This document shows, piece after piece, positions 7,433-7,538 of a DNA stretch of 7,538 nucleotides. A program made the translations under genes and the position numbers. How positions within the stretch are numbered: the stretch's first letter is position 1; the number at the start of each line of letters is the position of its first letter. The notes under the pieces were generated by a model that saw only the letters and a list, made by a program, of their open reading frames with translations, was not told the origin of the DNA and ran no database searches. The DNA comes from an uncultured Alphaproteobacteria bacterium (lineage in GTDB: Bacteria > Pseudomonadota > Alphaproteobacteria > Rickettsiales > UBA1997): the NCBI GenBank assembly GCA_903959715.1, contig CAJBXX010000146.1, forward strand, positions 1 to 7,538, in the 5' to 3' direction.

Positions 7433-7538
7433 TTATTTATTTATAAAAAATTCTACGGTTTCGCGAAGTCTGTCGTCAAATGATTTGGAAGGCTTGAAAC
7501 CGAGTTCTTTAAATGATTTTTTATTGCTAATGGCATAA
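7433..7538 (-). CDS. Sugar nucleotide epimerase/dehydratase, C-terminal fragment (cut by window edge)
   Basis: Reading inward from the right edge on the reverse strand gives 34 codons and a TAA stop at 7433-7435. The peptide contains KKSFKELGFKPSKSF and then DDRLRETVEFF. This matches the end of extended short-chain dehydrogenases acting on nucleotide sugars, where a residue-rich 'K..ELG(F/W)KP' stretch precedes a final helix of the 'L..TV.(W/F)' type; RfbG here ends similarly (KKELGWHP ... IKNTVEWY). The 5' part lies outside the window, so the exact reaction is unknown. Candidates include UDP-sugar 4-epimerase, a CDP-tyvelose-type epimerase or a 4-ketosugar reductase. It stops eight bases before the glycosyltransferase start. 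Confidence 0.65.
   Translation of the reverse strand, partial: YAISNKKSFKELGFKPSKSFDDRLRETVEFFINK

Noticed and set aside
1..7538. CRISPR arrays, tRNA/rRNA genes, insertion sequences
   Set aside because: No regularly spaced repeats, RNA gene hallmarks, transposase-like proteins or terminal inverted repeats were seen on either strand.

Overview
The window is an AT-rich piece (about one third G+C by eye, not computed) of a bacterial surface-polysaccharide locus. It carries five forward genes, one complete reverse gene and the 3' end of a second reverse gene. TAA, TAG and TGA all close reading frames here, so the standard bacterial code fits. None of the six visible starts has a convincing Shine-Dalgarno sequence; leaders are A/T-rich. 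I cannot name the organism. The O-antigen-type sugar genes suggest an envelope with a glycan coat, and low G+C with absent Shine-Dalgarno motifs would fit several lineages.

Layout: 1-196 is non-coding leader with a good sigma70-like promoter (two overlapping candidate cores at 38-77) and a possible AU-rich stem. Next are a fold-type I PLP aminotransferase (197-1381) and a thiamine-diphosphate (ThDP) enzyme of the acetolactate-synthase fold (1371-3179), overlapping by 11 bases. After a 98-base AT-rich gap come rfbF (3278-4060), rfbG (4067-5140) and rfbH (5192-6502). On the reverse strand, a membrane-anchored family 2 glycosyltransferase (6489-7424) converges on rfbH with a 14-base tail-to-tail overlap. 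Upstream of it lies the last 34 codons of a probable sugar nucleotide epimerase/dehydratase (7433 to the window edge).

How the genes work together: RfbF makes CDP-glucose from glucose-1-phosphate and CTP, RfbG converts it to CDP-4-keto-6-deoxyglucose, and RfbH (E1) removes the C3 hydroxyl with PLP and a [2Fe-2S] centre. Together with an E3 reductase, not present here, this gives CDP-4-keto-3,6-dideoxyglucose. In Yersinia the ThDP enzyme YerE adds a two-carbon acetyl unit from pyruvate to that ketosugar, giving the branched sugar yersiniose. The ThDP protein here looks more like this group than like a housekeeping acetolactate synthase. The main hypothesis is therefore that the locus makes a CDP-activated, two-carbon (or longer) branched 3,6-dideoxyhexose. 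The coupled aminotransferase is the unexplained part: it could supply the 2-oxoacid donor or make an unusual product.

Isoleucine ATA use falls steadily along the forward genes (hand counts about 10/40, 20/60, 5/30, 4/31, 2/28), hinting that the aminotransferase/ThDP pair and rfbFGH have different histories.
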